Shown here piece by piece: positions 1 through 6,673 of a DNA stretch of 7,573 nucleotides. The stretch's first letter is position 1. Every line of letters starts with the position of its first letter. Both the position numbers and the translations under genes were made by a program. The stretch covers positions 1-7,573 of the forward strand of contig JABJCS010000145.1 in the NCBI GenBank assembly GCA_018665505.1. The letters are read 5' to 3'. Origin of the DNA: Alphaproteobacteria bacterium (GTDB lineage Bacteria > Pseudomonadota > Alphaproteobacteria > UBA8366). The notes below the pieces were generated by a model, which saw only the letters and a program-made list of their open reading frames with translations, made no database searches and was not told the origin of the DNA.

Positions 1-872
1 CGGACACTGGCGTATTCGAGCGCCTGTTCTAACGCCCAGCGGCCGTAGCCGACGGCGCGGGCGGAATTGTATATCCGTCCGAGGGATACGCCGTAGAGCG
101 CCGCCGAGAATCCCTTGTGCAGATCGCCGACCAATTGCCAGGGCTCCACATAGATATCGTCCAGCGTCAATTCCGCTTCGTCACCGCCGATATGACCGAA
201 CATTTTGACGATGCGCTGCACCTGGAAACCGGGCGCACTGGTCGGGACCAGGAATGCGGAAATACCGCCCCGTGTCTCTGGGTCAGTGACGGCGAAGACG
301 ACGCAGTAATCGGCGACCGGTGAATTTGAGGTCCAAATCTTGCGACCGGTGATTCGCCATCCGTCGCCATCCGGCACCGCCCGTGTTTTAATTTGTGAGG
401 CGTCTGACCCGGCTCCCGGCTCCGACAATCCAAAGCACATGGATTTTTCGCCGGCCATCATCGGCGCTAAGATTTCCGCACGGGCCTGATCGGTGACTTT
501 CTCCAGCATCCGGCTCGGCCCGAAAGCCCAGTGGCTGACCGCATACAGCATGAGCCAATTCTGTGGTCCGCAAGTGCGGAACAATTCCTCGAACCCGACG
601 AAATAGGCGAGATGTCCCATGCCGCCTCCGCCCAATTCTTCGGGCACGCACATCTGGTAATAGCCTGCCTTGGACGCCGCCCGGCGGACTTCACCGATCA
701 AGGTCAACAATTTGTCGGAGAACCGCCCGTCTTCGTTATAGAGTTGGCGTTGGTCTTCGAAAAAATCATGGTTCGCTTCATGGCGCGGCAGAACCTCTGC
801 CTCGGCGAAGGCGCGCAACCCTTCCCGCATCGCCAAGATGTCTTCTGGAATATCGAATGCGATGGCGGTCAT
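1..872 (-). CDS. Acyl-CoA dehydrogenase, N-terminal 290 residues (truncated by window edge)
   Basis: Reading the minus strand from the ATG at 872 gives an uninterrupted frame to the window edge. It encodes the first 290 residues of a COG1960-type FAD-dependent acyl-CoA dehydrogenase, a cytoplasmic enzyme that makes the alpha,beta double bond in acyl-CoA thioesters. The helical N-terminal domain spans about 1-140. The FAD/substrate motif GLSEPGAGSD is at 148-157, close to the PROSITE acyl-CoA dehydrogenase signature, although the signature's last small residue is Gln160 here. The beta domain follows (GWRITGRKIWTSN, 171-183). The C-terminal helical domain starts near 253, with the conserved R-I-Y..A...G pattern at 266-276. 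The catalytic glutamate expected about 80-100 residues further on lies outside the window, so activity and subfamily cannot be judged. The start is supported by an AGGAGA ribosome binding site. It is divergent from the MFS operon. The true substrate need not be a fatty acyl-CoA. Confidence 0.93.
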   Translation of the reverse strand, partial: MTAIAFDIPEDILAMREGLRAFAEAEVLPRHEANHDFFEDQRQLYNEDGRFSDKLLTLIGEVRRAASKAGYYQMCVPEELGGGGMGHLAYFVGFEELFRTCGPQNWLMLYAVSHWAFGPSRMLEKVTDQARAEILAPMMAGEKSMCFGLSEPGAGSDASQIKTRAVPDGDGWRITGRKIWTSNSPVADYCVVFAVTDPETRGGISAFLVPTSAPGFQVQRIVKMFGHIGGDEAELTLDDIYVEPWQLVGDLHKGFSAALYGVSLGRIYNSARAVGYGRWALEQALEYASV

Positions 873-880
873 CGTAGTAG

Positions 881-886
881 TCTCCT
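881..886 (-). promoter_or_regulatory. Ribosome binding site of the acyl-CoA dehydrogenase
   Basis: On the minus strand AGGAGA stands 8 nt before the ATG at 872. It is a near-consensus Shine-Dalgarno site and fixes the start of the dehydrogenase. Confidence 0.75.
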
Positions 887-913
887 GATCAAGTGAACCT
901 ATTACCATATACG

Positions 914-944
914 TTATTCCCGCCTACGCAGGAATGACGGCGGG
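914..944. repeat. Dispersed palindromic repeat, RHSRVGGNP type
   Basis: ATTCC at 916-920 pairs with GGAAT at 931-935 around a partly paired centre. In an alternative fold, CCCGCC at 919-924 pairs perfectly with GGCGGG at 939-944. On the minus strand the block translates as RHSCVGGNN, very close to the spurious peptide RHSRVGGNP produced by a short intergenic repeat that is very common in proteobacterial genomes. That match is from memory of the family, not from a search. It lies in the gap between divergent genes, about 40 nt from the acyl-CoA dehydrogenase start, so it would sit in or near that gene's leader. It has no coding role. It may be a non-autonomous mobile repeat or a degenerate copy, since the inner stem carries a C/A mismatch. 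Confidence 0.6.
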
Positions 945-1004
945 TCTGAACTTTCACGTCGGTTAGACAATTTAGGTTCCATTTTCATGTGACCCACCGC
1001 AAAC

Positions 1005-1020
1005 GCGAAAGCTGTTTCGC
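1005..1020. promoter_or_regulatory. Short perfect inverted repeat upstream of the MFS operon
   Basis: GCGAAA (1005-1010) and TTTCGC (1015-1020) are exact reverse complements separated by GCTG, ending 29 nt before the first MFS start. It could be an operator half-site pair or a small 5' leader hairpin. A 6-bp inverted repeat can arise by chance, and no regulator gene is present in the window. I could not identify convincing -35/-10 boxes in the 873-1049 gap, although promoters for both divergent transcripts must lie in or near it. Confidence 0.25.
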
Positions 1021-1049
1021 CGCCGAGCTTGTGCTAAATAGCCCGCTCC

Positions 1050-2297
1050 ATGAGCAGTTCCTCCAACATCGGTTATATCCAATTCGCGCTGCGGAACCGG
1101 CGCTTACTCGCTTTCGGTTTCTTGATGGCGCTCGGGTCGAGCTTCGGTCAAACTTTCTTCATCGGCATTTTCACGCCGAGCATCGAAGCCAGCTTCGGGC
1201 TCAGTCACAGCCAGTGGGGTTCGATCTATATGGCCGGCACCTTGATGTCGGCGGCGACCCTCACGTTTACCGGACGATGGATCGACCATCTGGAACTGCG
1301 CACCTATGCCTTATTGGTCTGCGGGTTTCTCGCGGTCGCCTGCGCAGCGGCAGCGTTCTCGCCAACGGCGTGGTTCCTCATTCCGATGATTTTCATGCTG
1401 CGTCAGGCCGGACAAGGCCTCGCTAGCCATACCGCCGTCACTGGCATGGTGAAATATTTTCGTCGTGATCGGGGCAAGGCGGTGGCGCTTGCCACATTGG
1501 GCTTTCCCATGGGGCGAGCGTTATTGCCGGTCGCTACCGTCGCGCTCATCGCGGCGATTGGATGGCGAGAGACATATGCCGTGTGCGCCGTGCTGGTTCT
1601 GGTGGTGCTGACGCCATCTGTGGCCTGGTTGTTGACAAGCCACGCGCGCCGGGAAACCGCCATGGCATTGGAAGTGCCAAGCACAGAAAGCAAAACGGAG
1701 CGGCCGACGACGCATCGGGAAGATCGATCGTTACGCCAGGTGCTGCGCGATCCGGTTTTCTATCTGTTTTTGCCGGCTATACTGGCGCCGTCGTTTTTCG
1801 ATACCGCGCTCAGTTTCCATTTATTGCCGATTGCCGCGCTGAAGTCGTGGTCCGCCGAATGGGTAACGACTGGTTACGCCGTCTATGCCGGGACGACGAT
1901 CATGGCATCGATGTGGATCGGAACATTGGTCGACAAGATCGGTGCGGTGCGGCTCTATGTTTATTCACTCACACCGTACATCATCGGCACATTGATTTTA
2001 GGGTTCTTAGATCACGCTGCTTGGGCGTGGGTATATCTTGGGCTTTACGGTATCGGCTCAGGCATAAAGGCGACACTGATACCCGTGTTTCTTTCCGAGC
2101 TTTATGGCACGCAGCATATCGGCGCGATTCGCAGTTTCGTTGCCACCCTAAGCGTTTTCGCTTCGGCGCTTGGGCCTCCGGCACTCGGATTCGCGCTCGA
2201 TCTTGATGTGTCGATCCTGACCATGACACTCGTGTCCGTCGCCTATTTCGTCGCATCTAGTCTCCTGATGATCTTCCGTGTTCGGTCGCGGGCATGA
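1050..2297 (+). CDS. MFS transporter, first of a tandem paralogous pair
   Basis: A 415-residue integral inner-membrane carrier of the major facilitator superfamily. About twelve hydrophobic segments are visible, roughly at 20-42, 56-76, 84-104, 107-128, 147-170, 175-196, 237-262, 271-293, 303-322, 325-348, 358-382 and 389-410. A hydrophilic central loop at about 197-232 is rich in Arg, Glu and Thr. Motif-A-like cytoplasmic loops occur in both halves (GRWIDHLELR, 75-84; GTLVDKIGAVR, 291-301), and an RDRGKA loop lies near 139-144. The substrate cannot be read. The overall style resembles monocarboxylate or oxalate/formate-type carriers, but that is weak. The ATG has no obvious Shine-Dalgarno sequence in front of it. 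The upstream GTG at 1031 is out of frame, so ATG 1050 is kept because homology to the next gene begins at once. The stop overlaps the start of the following paralogue (ATGA), indicating an operon and translational coupling. Confidence 0.93.
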   Translation: MSSSSNIGYIQFALRNRRLLAFGFLMALGSSFGQTFFIGIFTPSIEASFGLSHSQWGSIYMAGTLMSAATLTFTGRWIDHLELRTYALLVCGFLAVACAAAAFSPTAWFLIPMIFMLRQAGQGLASHTAVTGMVKYFRRDRGKAVALATLGFPMGRALLPVATVALIAAIGWRETYAVCAVLVLVVLTPSVAWLLTSHARRETAMALEVPSTESKTERPTTHREDRSLRQVLRDPVFYLFLPAILAPSFFDTALSFHLLPIAALKSWSAEWVTTGYAVYAGTTIMASMWIGTLVDKIGAVRLYVYSLTPYIIGTLILGFLDHAAWAWVYLGLYGIGSGIKATLIPVFLSELYGTQHIGAIRSFVATLSVFASALGPPALGFALDLDVSILTMTLVSVAYFVASSLLMIFRVRSRA

Positions 2298-3529
2298 GCG
2301 ACGGCGGACCAACTCGCACCGGCTACTTGAGTTTTGCCTATCGAAATCGCCGTATGTTGGGTTTCGGGTTCTTGATGGCTTTCGGGTCGAGCTTCGGCCA
2401 GACCTATTTCGTTGGCGTCTTTAGCCCCAGTATCGAAGTGGAGTTCGGCCTGAGCCATACCGAATGGGGCTCGATCTATATGATCGGGACCTTAGCCTCG
2501 GCGGCGCTGCTGCCGTTTTCCGGCCGTCTTATAGATCGAATGCCGGTGCGCACCTACGCGATCATTGTCGCGATTGGGATGGCGGGGGCGTGTTTCGCCA
2601 TGTCGCTGGCGCCGGCGGCATGGACGCTGATCGTCATGATCTTTCTGTTACGCCAGTTTGGCCAAGGCCTTTGTCAGCACACGGCGGTCACCGGTATGGT
2701 GAAATTTTTCGAGCGCGACCGGGGAAAGGCAGTTGCTATCGCTATCCTTGGGTTTCCGGCTGGAAGGGCGTTTCTGCCGGTCCTGGCGGTCGCAGTTATT
2801 GGGGCGATTGGATGGCGTTCGACCTACGCGGTTTGCGCGGTCGCGGGATTACTGATGATCCCGCTCATCATTTGGCTGTTGCCACGACGGCATGACACTC
2901 CGGATCAAGCGGAGATATCCAAGGTGGGCGAAAGCGCACCTGTATCCGACCGGCGGTTAGGTCATATGCTTCGCGATCCGTTTTTCTTTCTGATGCTGCC
3001 CGCCTTGATGGCTCCGGCGCTGCTTGAGACCGCGATGAATTTTCATCAATTGACGATCGCCGACATGAAGGGATGGTCGGCGGAATGGGTGACTGGGGGA
3101 TACGCCGTCTTTGCGCTCACAACGGTGATGTTTTCGATGTATGCGGGCGATCTCGCGGATCGGATAGGTGCGGTGCGTTTGATGCCCTTCGCCTTGGTGC
3201 CCCTCGCGGCGGGTGTCCTTGTCGTTGGATATTTCGATCATTTCATCTGGGCATGGGTCTATTTGGGGTGTTTCGGAATGACCTCGGGGCTGATGGTGAC
3301 CTGCGTGCCGCTATTGCTCGCCGACGTCTATGGGACGCGGCATATCGGTGCTATCCGAAGTTTCGCGGCGACCGTCAGCGTCTTTGGCTCTGCTCTGGCG
3401 CCACCCTTGTTGGGGCTCGGACTTGATGCTGAAGTATCGCTTGCGGGAATGGGTGTCGCCGGTGCGGTTTATGTCATATTGGCGAGTGTCCTAATGGCCT
3501 ATGCCTGCCGCCGCGAATGCGCGAAGTAG
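2294..3529 (+). CDS. MFS transporter, second of a tandem paralogous pair
   Basis: A 411-residue MFS carrier clearly paralogous to the preceding gene. By hand alignment, 40 of 55 residues are identical from residue 9 here (residue 7 there) through WGSIYM. Similarity continues along the whole protein, including HTAVTGMVK (129-137), RDRGKA (141-146), the GFP.GRA segment (153-159), WSAEWVT (261-267), IGAVRL (291-296) and GAIRSF (352-357). It has twelve predicted membrane segments, a central hydrophilic loop at about 198-225, and motif-A loops GRLIDRMPVR (77-86) and GDLADRIGAVR (285-295). There is no good ribosome binding site; its ATG overlaps the previous stop in an ATGA quartet, so translation is probably coupled. 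The central loop and the C-terminal tail are the most divergent parts, which fits two carriers of similar fold with possibly different substrates or directions. Paired function as a heterodimer is conceivable but not shown. Confidence 0.93.
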   Translation: MSDGGPTRTGYLSFAYRNRRMLGFGFLMAFGSSFGQTYFVGVFSPSIEVEFGLSHTEWGSIYMIGTLASAALLPFSGRLIDRMPVRTYAIIVAIGMAGACFAMSLAPAAWTLIVMIFLLRQFGQGLCQHTAVTGMVKFFERDRGKAVAIAILGFPAGRAFLPVLAVAVIGAIGWRSTYAVCAVAGLLMIPLIIWLLPRRHDTPDQAEISKVGESAPVSDRRLGHMLRDPFFFLMLPALMAPALLETAMNFHQLTIADMKGWSAEWVTGGYAVFALTTVMFSMYAGDLADRIGAVRLMPFALVPLAAGVLVVGYFDHFIWAWVYLGCFGMTSGLMVTCVPLLLADVYGTRHIGAIRSFAATVSVFGSALAPPLLGLGLDAEVSLAGMGVAGAVYVILASVLMAYACRRECAK

Positions 3530-3577
3530 AGCTGTTCTCCCCTGGAAGACGGCCTGGTTCGCTCTACAGCTTAATCC

Positions 3578-3582
3578 GGAGG
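3578..3582 (+). promoter_or_regulatory. Strong ribosome binding site that sets the dioxygenase start
   Basis: GGAGG lies 5 nt before ATG 3588. This decides the start: the same frame is open upstream to an ATG at 3501 inside the preceding MFS gene, but those 29 extra residues have no Shine-Dalgarno site and do not look like part of the dioxygenase fold. Confidence 0.8.
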
Positions 3583-3587
3583 TAACA

Positions 3588-4448
3588 ATGCCGAATATCC
3601 TGACCGATGAACAGGTGGCGCAATACCGGCGGAAGAATTTTCTCGCTCCGTTTGAAGCGCTGACGACGCAGGAAGCGCGCCACTATCGCGATTGTCTGGA
3701 AGCGTATGAGCGGGAACAGGGCGGGGCACCATTGGAGCCCTGGCAGTACCGCAAGGTTCACGTCCGCGAATCTTGGGCCGCGGACCTGGTCCGCATTCCG
3801 TGCGTGTTGGATGCGGTTGAGGATTTAATCGGCCCGGATATTCTGATCTTCAATGCCACGTTCTTCATCAAGAATCCCGGCACCGAACAGATCACCGCTT
3901 GGCATCAGGACGCGACATATTTTGGAATGCAGCCCTACGAACATGTCACGGCCTGGATTGCCTTATCGGACGCCTCAGAGGAAGCCGGCTGTATGAATTT
4001 CGTTGTCGGCAGTTCAAATTTCGGGCAGCTCTATCATGCACCGCAAACAGTGGCGGGCAGCGTCAATCATGGCAGCCAGGCCATCGCCGAGAGTTTTGAC
4101 GACACCAACGTAAAGAGCGCACCGTTAAAGGCCGGTCAGTTCTCGTTCCACCACACGATGGTGATTCACAGTTCGGAGCCAAACCGGTCGGATGATCGCC
4201 GCATCGGATTCGGAATCAGCTATATCCCTGCACATGTTTGCCATGTCGGCAGCTATCGCATGGGGGCGAGTTTCGCGCGGGGTACTGACCGGTACGGGAA
4301 TTTTGAGATCGAGCCGGACCCGCGCGAACACGAGGTATCGGAAAACGCCAGGCATCATGAAGCGGCCTATCGGCGCTACCGCGAAGGATACGTCGAACAG
4401 ACCGCCGCCCATAAAGCGGCTCATCAAGAAAAGGAAGAACGGGTATGA
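3588..4448 (+). CDS. Phytanoyl-CoA dioxygenase (PhyH) family Fe(II)/2-oxoglutarate oxygenase
   Basis: A 286-residue soluble enzyme of the PhyH/EctD-like family, which uses Fe(II), O2 and 2-oxoglutarate, usually to hydroxylate an unactivated carbon. The facial triad is visible. WHQDATYFG gives His106 and Asp108. The distal His194 lies in MVIHSSEPNRS, and Asn199, Ser201 and Arg204/Arg205 follow in the H..S..N.S..RR pattern that binds the 2-oxoglutarate carboxylate. An intact Asp in HxD argues for hydroxylation and against the halogenase branch, where this residue is Gly or Ala. Length is normal for the family. The C-terminal tail after about 245 is charged and rich in His, Glu, Arg and Ala. It is the third gene of the operon, 58 nt after the second MFS gene, and overlaps the SDR by 4 nt (ATGA), so it is probably translated jointly with that enzyme. 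The substrate is unknown; the name does not imply phytanoyl-CoA. Confidence 0.92.
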   Translation: MPNILTDEQVAQYRRKNFLAPFEALTTQEARHYRDCLEAYEREQGGAPLEPWQYRKVHVRESWAADLVRIPCVLDAVEDLIGPDILIFNATFFIKNPGTEQITAWHQDATYFGMQPYEHVTAWIALSDASEEAGCMNFVVGSSNFGQLYHAPQTVAGSVNHGSQAIAESFDDTNVKSAPLKAGQFSFHHTMVIHSSEPNRSDDRRIGFGISYIPAHVCHVGSYRMGASFARGTDRYGNFEIEPDPREHEVSENARHHEAAYRRYREGYVEQTAAHKAAHQEKEERV

Positions 4449-5203
4449 AACGTCTCGAAGGGAAAGTTGGCATTATCACCGGTGCGGTGCGGGGCATCGG
4501 CCGTGCGACGGCGGAGCGGTTCAGCGCTGAGGGCGCCTCGCTCGTTCTTGCCGATATTGACGGCGACGGCATTGAGAAGACCGCCGCAGAGATCTCGGCG
4601 GGCGGCGGCAATGTTGTCGGTCAGCGCTGCGATGTCTCGGATGCCGCGTCTTGCGAGGCGGTTGTGAAGCGCGCGCTCGATGAATTCGGAAAGCTCAATG
4701 TCTTGATGAACAACGCCGCTTATTTCATTGGCAAGAATACAGTCGAGGAAGTCGATATCGCGGAGTGGCGGCGCGCCATCGACGTGAACCTCACGGGCCC
4801 CATGCTGATGAGCAAATACGCGATTCCGGCTATGCGGGCTTCCGGCGGCGGCTCGATCATTCATGTGGCGTCGCAGCTCGGTAGTGTCGGCAAACCGATG
4901 CGAAGTGACTATTGCGCGGTCAAGGGCGGGCTCATCCAGATGGCGCGCAGCATGGCGGCGGATCATGTGGGGGATAACATCCGCGTCAACTCGCTCTCTC
5001 CGGGACCGATCGGCACGGAGCGCATCTTCGAGCGTTCCGGCAGCGAGGAGGCGGCGCAACAAGAATCCGGTGCGCTCACCCTGATGGGACGTGTCGGCCT
5101 GCCGACGGAGATCGCGAACGCAGCGCTGTTCCTGGCGTCCGACGAATCCTCCTTCATGACCGGCGACGACCTGCTTGTGGATGGCGGTTACAACGCGCTT
5201 TGA
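4445..5203 (+). CDS. Short-chain dehydrogenase/reductase (classical SDR)
   Basis: A 252-residue classical SDR, a cytosolic NAD(P)-dependent alcohol/carbonyl oxidoreductase, complete at normal family length. The cofactor motif TGAVRGIG is at 12-19. Asp37 at the end of the second beta strand (LVLADID) suggests NAD(H) preference. Asp63 contacts adenine, NNAA (89-92) is the NNAG-type structural motif, and Asn115, Ser143, Tyr156 and Lys160 (YCAVK) form the catalytic tetrad. The SPGPIGT segment at 185-191 and the C-terminal FMTGDDLLVDGGY are typical of the FabG-like branch. Its start overlaps the dioxygenase stop (ATGA), and AAGGAAG inside the end of the dioxygenase gene serves as ribosome binding site. 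The context suggests that it oxidises the hydroxyl group placed by the dioxygenase, which is an inference. The physiological direction is not visible from sequence. Confidence 0.94.
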   Translation: MKRLEGKVGIITGAVRGIGRATAERFSAEGASLVLADIDGDGIEKTAAEISAGGGNVVGQRCDVSDAASCEAVVKRALDEFGKLNVLMNNAAYFIGKNTVEEVDIAEWRRAIDVNLTGPMLMSKYAIPAMRASGGGSIIHVASQLGSVGKPMRSDYCAVKGGLIQMARSMAADHVGDNIRVNSLSPGPIGTERIFERSGSEEAAQQESGALTLMGRVGLPTEIANAALFLASDESSFMTGDDLLVDGGYNAL

Positions 5204-5217
5204 TCGGTTGGCGGCGC

Positions 5218-5256
5218 CCTTCGAGATGCCCGCTTAGCGGGCTCCTCAGGATGAGG
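5218..5256. repeat. Dispersed palindromic repeat, PHPEEPAKRASRR type, between convergent genes
   Basis: A nested palindrome fills most of the 69-nt gap between the convergent SDR and monooxygenase genes. The core stem GCCCGC (5228-5233) and GCGGGC (5237-5242) is perfect with a TTA loop. GAG (5223-5225) pairs with CTC (5245-5247), and CCT (5218-5220) with AGG (5248-5250), across small internal loops. Read on the minus strand it translates as PHPEEPAKRASRR, a spurious peptide I recognise from a highly dispersed intergenic element of Alphaproteobacteria, especially Rhizobiales relatives. In this position it could act as a two-way transcription stop or mRNA 3' end stabiliser, but there is no U-tract, so it is not a canonical intrinsic terminator. 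Confidence 0.7.
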
Positions 5257-5272
5257 TTTCGTAGGTAGCCGG

Positions 5273-6601
5273 TTAATTCCCAGCCGCCCGGCGCATCGCC
5301 TTCAGAGATTTCTTCAGCTCCTGAATATACGGCACATGCTCTTCCTCGATCGTGTGGCGCGGCGAATCATTGTAGTTCTGTTTCACCCAATCGTCCTTGC
5401 GCTTGATGTCCGCTTCCATTTCCGCGGCGGTGGGCATCTTAGCCTCGCCCAATTCGATGTCGCGCACCCAACGTGCCTGATGCTCGTAGACCATGTTCAA
5501 TGCGGAATCGAGATTGAAGAAGCCCATTAAGTAGAGGCCGGGCCAATCGGGCCGTGTCATGCGTTTGTAGAGGTCGAGCTTGTTGTTCGCCAAGGGTACG
5601 ACCTCACGAGAGATAAACGGCAGATCGATCAGGTATCCGGTCGCCGCGATCAGTACATCGAATTCATCCGACGAGCCGTCGACGAAATGGATGATCTTGC
5701 CCTCGATCTTCTCGATGCCGTGTTTTACTTCAATCCGGCTATAGGCGACGTCGGTGATGATTGTGCCGTTGCTGGTGACATGCGCTCGTTTGTCGACGAG
5801 TGGTTTGAAGCCGAGCTTGGAGATGTCCCCATGCGCTAGATAAGTCAGCCAGCGCGTGAAGCGCCGCCGCAAGGATGCGGGAATCCAATGGCGCTGAATC
5901 TTCCGGGTGATGTCGGTAAATGGCATCCCGAATAAGAGCTTCGGCAGAATCAACACGCCCGAGCGAGCGACCAGCACGCAACGCTTGGCGGTGGCGCAAA
6001 CATCGCCTGAGATGTCGCAGGCTGAATTGCCGACACCGACAATGCAGATGCGTTTCCCGACATAGGGTTCGGGCTCGCGGTAGTAATGTGCCTGCAGGTA
6101 CTCGCCCTTAAAATCGTTCTGGAACATCGGCACGTGTAGCGGCTCCGACAGGTGGCCCGTCGCGGCGATCACGGCGTCGAATTGTTCCGTCGAGCCGTCA
6201 TCTAGTTCCAGCTCCCACAGCGGCGGCTCAGTCTTCGGGTCGAACAGCGGCCGCACGTCCTTGATCCGTGTGTTGTAGCGGACGAGTTTGGCAATATCGA
6301 AATGCTCGGCATATTTGACGAGATATTTGTGCATGTCCCAATGGTCGGGGAAGAACTGCACGTCTGGATCGAAATCAAGATCGTGGAACCGCGTGACGTC
6401 CCGTGAGGTGTTGATGTGCAATGTGCGGTATGCGGAGGACAGTTTGTTGTCGTTCTCGTAACACCACATGCCGCCCATCTGCGAGCCGATCTCGAAGATC
6501 GTCACGTCGAGTCCTGCTTGCGTGAGGTACTTCGCCGCGCAGAGCCCGCACGCCCCGGCCCCAATAACGGCGATGCGTTTTTTATTTGGTGTATCATTCA
6601 T
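5273..6601 (-). CDS. Flavin-containing monooxygenase (class B flavoprotein, FMO/BVMO-like)
   Basis: A 442-residue NADPH- and FAD-dependent monooxygenase that would insert one oxygen atom at a soft nucleophile (N or S) or a ketone. FAD-binding GAGACG is at 14-19 in VIGAGACGL, with GGMW at 43-46. The first ATG-type linker is ATGH (147-150), the NADPH-binding GVGNSA is at 189-194, and the late ATGY is at 320-323, all in the order and spacing of FMOs. The usual fingerprint FxGxxxHxxxY reads FKGEYLQAHYY at 164-174: the expected His is Gln170, and a His sits two residues later. ATG 6601 is chosen because the fold begins directly after it. A TTG at 6643 extends the frame by 14 residues with no Shine-Dalgarno support. 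ATG 6601 also lacks a clear ribosome binding site. The gene converges on the SDR and is divergent from the CurA-like gene. Its substrate is unknown. Confidence 0.92.
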   Translation of the reverse strand: MNDTPNKKRIAVIGAGACGLCAAKYLTQAGLDVTIFEIGSQMGGMWCYENDNKLSSAYRTLHINTSRDVTRFHDLDFDPDVQFFPDHWDMHKYLVKYAEHFDIAKLVRYNTRIKDVRPLFDPKTEPPLWELELDDGSTEQFDAVIAATGHLSEPLHVPMFQNDFKGEYLQAHYYREPEPYVGKRICIVGVGNSACDISGDVCATAKRCVLVARSGVLILPKLLFGMPFTDITRKIQRHWIPASLRRRFTRWLTYLAHGDISKLGFKPLVDKRAHVTSNGTIITDVAYSRIEVKHGIEKIEGKIIHFVDGSSDEFDVLIAATGYLIDLPFISREVVPLANNKLDLYKRMTRPDWPGLYLMGFFNLDSALNMVYEHQARWVRDIELGEAKMPTAAEMEADIKRKDDWVKQNYNDSPRHTIEEEHVPYIQELKKSLKAMRRAAGN

Positions 6602-6673
6602 GAGGCTAAATGTAGCGCACGCTCCCGGTGATCCAATATCCAAAACCTGCGGCCAAGGCGCGCAGGGTTTCCG

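Noticed and set aside
1562..2206. A 214-residue open frame on the plus strand inside the first MFS gene
   Set aside because: It lies wholly within the MFS gene in another frame, has no ribosome binding site or recognisable domain, and is Arg/Cys-rich as expected of a shadow frame in GC-rich DNA.
3501..3587. A 29-residue N-terminal extension of the dioxygenase starting inside the second MFS gene
   Set aside because: ATG 3588 has GGAGG at ideal spacing. The extension has no Shine-Dalgarno site and no similarity to the PhyH fold.
4424..5062. A 212-residue open frame on the minus strand opposite the SDR gene
   Set aside because: It is antisense to a complete, motif-perfect SDR. Its Arg/Ala/Asp-rich composition and lack of domains mark it as a frame shadow.
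5228..5242. Canonical rho-independent terminator at the convergent junction
   Set aside because: The GC stem is strong, but neither strand has a T-run after it. It is better described as a dispersed palindrome with possible terminator activity.
6602..6643. TTG start giving the monooxygenase 14 extra residues
   Set aside because: It would be a rare start codon with no Shine-Dalgarno site, and the FAD-binding strand already begins about eight residues after ATG 6601, the normal distance.
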